From a bacterium (GTDB lineage Bacteria; Latescibacterota; UBA2968; GCA-2709665), in assembly GCA_027619145.1 (NCBI GenBank), contig JAQCGA010000161.1, positions 1-8,054 on the forward strand: 8,054 nucleotides of DNA. The letters run 5' to 3'. Under the pieces are notes generated by a model. That model did not search any database, had not been told where the DNA came from, and saw nothing but the letters and a program-made list of their open reading frames with translations. This document shows positions 6,453 through 8,054 of this stretch, one piece after another. The first letter of the stretch is position 1. Every line of letters starts with the position of its first letter. A program made the translations under genes and the position numbers.

Positions 6453-7270
6453 AACTGATGATTATGACGGATATGGAAGGTGTTGCAGGGATGTTGAACT
6501 TTGATGACTGGTGCGTGCCCGATGGACGGTCTTACGATAGAGGAAAGCGGCTTCTTACGCTGGAGGTGAATGCAGCGATTGAGGGATTTTTTCAGGGGGG
6601 TGCCACAGAAATCCTGGTGGTGGACGGGCATGGGAACGGGGGGATCGATCCGGAATTGCTGGACGAACGGGCACAGTTGATGCGCGGACGGGGTGAGCGG
6701 GTGCACGCGTGGGGGCTGGACGAGTCGTTTGATGGTCTGGCGCATGTGGGACAGCATGCAAAGGCGGGTACGCCGTATTCACAAATGACGCATACGCAGG
6801 GTTGGAATTATATCGATCTGGCGGTAAACGGAATTTCTGTGGGTGAGTTTGGGCAACTGGCGCTGTGTGCGAAGGAACTGGGTGTACCGGCAATTCTGGC
6901 AACAGGTGAGCAGGCGTTTGCCGAGGAGGCTGCTGCGTTGACGCCCGGGATTGTTACGGTGGCGGTGAAGCGCGGGTTGCTTCCGGATGGGCTGGATCAT
7001 TTGATTGCAGAAGATTACTGCAAGGCGAAGTTGAGTGCGGTTCACCTTTCGCCCGGGCGAGCCAGGAAGTTGATCTGGAAAGGCGCTTTGGAGGCGATTA
7101 CAAAGTTAAAGGAAGCTCCGGATTCGTTTTCTTACCCGGATCTTAAGCCGCCATACGTGCGGACGGCGCGATTCAGGGGTTGGAGAGGAAAGTCTGCGTA
7201 TGCGGCGCGAGATGAACATCCGGACAGCCTGATCGAGATGTGGAGTTTGCCGTTTACGAAGGTGGATTGA
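6449..7270 (+). CDS. M55 family D-aminopeptidase, DppA-like (copy 2)
   Basis: The protein has 273 residues, starts at ATG 6449 seven bases after AAAGGA, and aligns with copy 1 without gaps; by hand count about 193 of 273 residues are identical. All metal and catalytic positions are kept: Asp8, Glu10, His61, His103, His115 and Glu133. Differences cluster at 82-99, at 117-129 just after His115 (Q-G-W-N-Y-I-D-L-A-V replaces G-S-F-G-V-V-N-Y-A-I), at 241-250 and in the last 15 residues, while residues 1-24, 51-60, 101-116 and 171-185 are nearly unchanged. The pattern suggests an active enzyme with altered substrate preference rather than a decaying copy. Its start codon overlaps the stop of the relic ORF (ATGA). 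If M55 subunits assemble as in DppA, mixed rings with copy 1 are conceivable. The family call is firm; the specificity is unknown. Confidence 0.92.
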   Translation: MKLMIMTDMEGVAGMLNFDDWCVPDGRSYDRGKRLLTLEVNAAIEGFFQGGATEILVVDGHGNGGIDPELLDERAQLMRGRGERVHAWGLDESFDGLAHVGQHAKAGTPYSQMTHTQGWNYIDLAVNGISVGEFGQLALCAKELGVPAILATGEQAFAEEAAALTPGIVTVAVKRGLLPDGLDHLIAEDYCKAKLSAVHLSPGRARKLIWKGALEAITKLKEAPDSFSYPDLKPPYVRTARFRGWRGKSAYAARDEHPDSLIEMWSLPFTKVD

Positions 7271-7312
7271 CTTTAAGATGCGGTGAAGGCAGGATGGTAA
7301 GCGAAAATCATT

Positions 7313-7346
7313 GACAAATATCAATTGGCAAATATCAATTGACAAT
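7313..7346. repeat. AATTG-type intergenic repeat: two 14-bp tandem units plus a partial third
   Basis: GACAAATATCAATT (7313-7326) is followed directly by GGCAAATATCAATT (7327-7340) and then by GACAATT. The units share the GACAATT/CAATTG core with the inverted repeat at 4112-4147. The matching spacer of the other duplicated unit (6285-6350) lacks this block, so it was either inserted after the duplication or lost from unit 1. TTGACA occurs at 7311-7316 and 7339-7344; the first is followed after 16 bases by TATCAA (7333-7338, four of six matches to TATAAT), a weak promoter candidate for the oxidoreductase gene. Confidence 0.7.
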
Positions 7347-7355
7347 TTTTACAAC

Positions 7356-7370
7356 CGGGCATGCAGCCCG
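7356..7370 (+). other. Short hairpin before the Gfo/Idh ribosome binding site
   Basis: CGGGC (7356-7360) pairs with GCCCG (7366-7370) around the loop ATGCA. The ribosome binding site GGGAG follows within a few bases of the stem. It takes the same position as the GCAA-capped hairpin in the other duplicated spacer, though the sequences differ. No T-run follows, so a terminator is unlikely; an effect on translation or transcript stability is possible. Confidence 0.45.
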
Positions 7371-7382
7371 TGGGAGAACTGA

Positions 7383-8054
7383 ATGATCAGGCTGGGTGTT
7401 GTAGGATATGGGCGGCGGATTCATGGGATGATCGATCACGTATTTCGCAAGGTGGATCCGGAGATCCGGGTGGTGGGAGTGGTGGACCCGAACGAGGCTG
7501 GGGTGCGGGCGCGGCTGGCAGAGTGCGACCGGGATGATGCGGTGTTTTATGATTCGCTGGATGTGATGGTTCAGAAGGGAAAGCTGGACGCACTGGCCAT
7601 TGGGACGCGGTGTAATTTGCACGCGCCTTTTGCAATGGAAGCGGCCCGGTACGATTTGCCACTGTTTCTGGAAAAGCCGGTGGCGATTTCTATGGAACAG
7701 GCCACGGAATTAGAGCGTGCTTTTGAAAAGACGGATTGCCAGACGGTGGTGAGTTTTCCGCTGCGGGTGTCCCCTTTGTGTGTGCTTGCGCGAAAATATA
7801 TTGAAGAGGGCGCAGTGGGGGCGCCAGTGCATGTAACGGCGGTGAATTATGTGCCGTACGGTACGGGGTACTGGGAGGAAGAGTACCGAAATTTCGAGAT
7901 TACACAGGGGTTGTTCTTGCAGAAGGCAACGCACGATTTCGATTATTTGCATTATTTGATGGGGGAACCCATTGTGCGGGTTTCGGCAATGGCGACGTGG
8001 GGAAAGGTGTTTGGTGGAACCAAAGAGGCCGGGCTGGTCTGCTCAAAATGTGAT
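7383..8054 (+). CDS. Gfo/Idh/MocA family NAD(P)-dependent oxidoreductase (3' truncated by window end)
   Basis: The frame is open for 224 codons from ATG 7383 to the window end, with GGGAG upstream. The N-terminal Rossmann fold has L-G-V-V-G-Y-G-R-R-I-H-G (4-15), a variant glycine motif, and the acidic end of strand 2 in G-V-V-D-P (32-36). The family's E-K-P motif is at 97-99 (FLEKPVAIS), with Lys98 the usual catalytic lysine. The second domain begins with VVSFPLRVSP, and QKATHDFDYLHYLMG (180-194) holds the conserved H-D. The visible end, L-V-C-S-K-C-D, looks like the start of a cysteine cluster known from some relatives. Family members oxidise or reduce sugars, inositols and related hydroxy compounds with NAD(P). 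A decayed copy of its first 27 or so codons precedes the second M55 gene. Fold certain, substrate unknown. At most about half to two thirds of the protein is likely visible. Confidence 0.93.
   Translation, partial: MIRLGVVGYGRRIHGMIDHVFRKVDPEIRVVGVVDPNEAGVRARLAECDRDDAVFYDSLDVMVQKGKLDALAIGTRCNLHAPFAMEAARYDLPLFLEKPVAISMEQATELERAFEKTDCQTVVSFPLRVSPLCVLARKYIEEGAVGAPVHVTAVNYVPYGTGYWEEEYRNFEITQGLFLQKATHDFDYLHYLMGEPIVRVSAMATWGKVFGGTKEAGLVCSKCD

Larger units (their letters stand above)
5445..7461 (+). repeat. Diverged tandem duplication: [M55 gene + spacer + 5' end of Gfo/Idh gene] twice
   Basis: Unit 1 runs from about 5445 to 6431 and unit 2 from about 6431 to 7461. The M55 starts are 986 bases apart and the genes align without gaps. 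The two ribosome-site regions are alike (AAAGGAAT and AAAGGAAC before TGCG). Both spacers share AGGCAGGATG and TCAT followed by a hairpin. Unit 1 then ends in a decayed copy of the first 80 or so bases of the Gfo/Idh gene, which is intact after unit 2. The second spacer is 46 bases longer, mostly owing to the AATTG repeat at 7313-7346. Either one short tandem duplication occurred, or a full duplication was followed by loss of most of the first oxidoreductase copy. Confidence 0.85.

Noticed and set aside
6449..7270. Second M55 copy as an assembly artefact
   Set aside because: The copies differ at about 80 of 273 residues and in spacer content, far beyond assembly error.
1..8054. CRISPR, tRNA/rRNA, phage or insertion-sequence content
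   Set aside because: No regularly spaced repeats, cloverleaf sequences, transposase or integrase motifs were seen on either strand; the repeats present are short and intergenic.

Overview
All seven genes supported here lie on the plus strand with short gaps. There are no RNA genes, transposases, CRISPR arrays or phage genes. The coding strand is G-rich, and most codons end in G. The mix of genes (URO-D-like protein, Ldh_2 dehydrogenase, CocE/NonD hydrolase, NaGLT1-like MFS carrier, M55 peptidases, Gfo/Idh oxidoreductase) resembles accessory catabolic clusters of large-genome, mostly uncultured heterotrophs such as Poribacteria or Latescibacterota. That placement is an inference from gene style, not a taxonomic call.

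Layout. 1-128 is the 3' end of a gene that may encode an HpcH/HpaI-type aldolase. 129-291 holds two related GC-rich hairpins; the first ends in a T-run and looks like a terminator, and the second overlaps a good sigma70-type promoter. 292-1372 is a URO-D-like protein split in two by one extra G in a run of eight G. 1393-2370 is a short, divergent Ldh_2 dehydrogenase. 2410-4119 is a CocE/NonD (S15-type) hydrolase with a complete triad. A perfect 14-bp inverted repeat of AATTG units follows, then an MFS transporter at 4158-5357. The right third holds two M55 (DppA-like) aminopeptidase paralogues at 5463-6284 and 6449-7270, and a Gfo/Idh/MocA oxidoreductase from 7383 that runs off the window.

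The main new observation is that the right third is a tandem duplication. The gap between the two M55 genes contains a decayed copy of the first 27 or so codons of the Gfo/Idh gene, so the duplicated unit was [M55 gene + spacer + 5' end of Gfo/Idh]. The M55 copies are about 71% identical in protein and have no gaps. All metal and catalytic residues are kept, but differences concentrate just after the catalytic His and near the C-terminus. Two stretches stay almost identical even at silent sites, which suggests gene conversion.

The genes plausibly form one uptake and breakdown unit: a carrier imports a substrate, two hydrolase types (CocE-like and M55) cleave ester, amide or D-amino-acid peptide bonds, and NAD(P)-dependent oxidoreductases and possibly an aldolase process the products. 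The substrate cannot be read from the sequence. I see no evidence for a wholly new type of system; the duplication, the intergenic repeats carrying -35 hexamers and the altered URO-D-like active site are the points most worth following.
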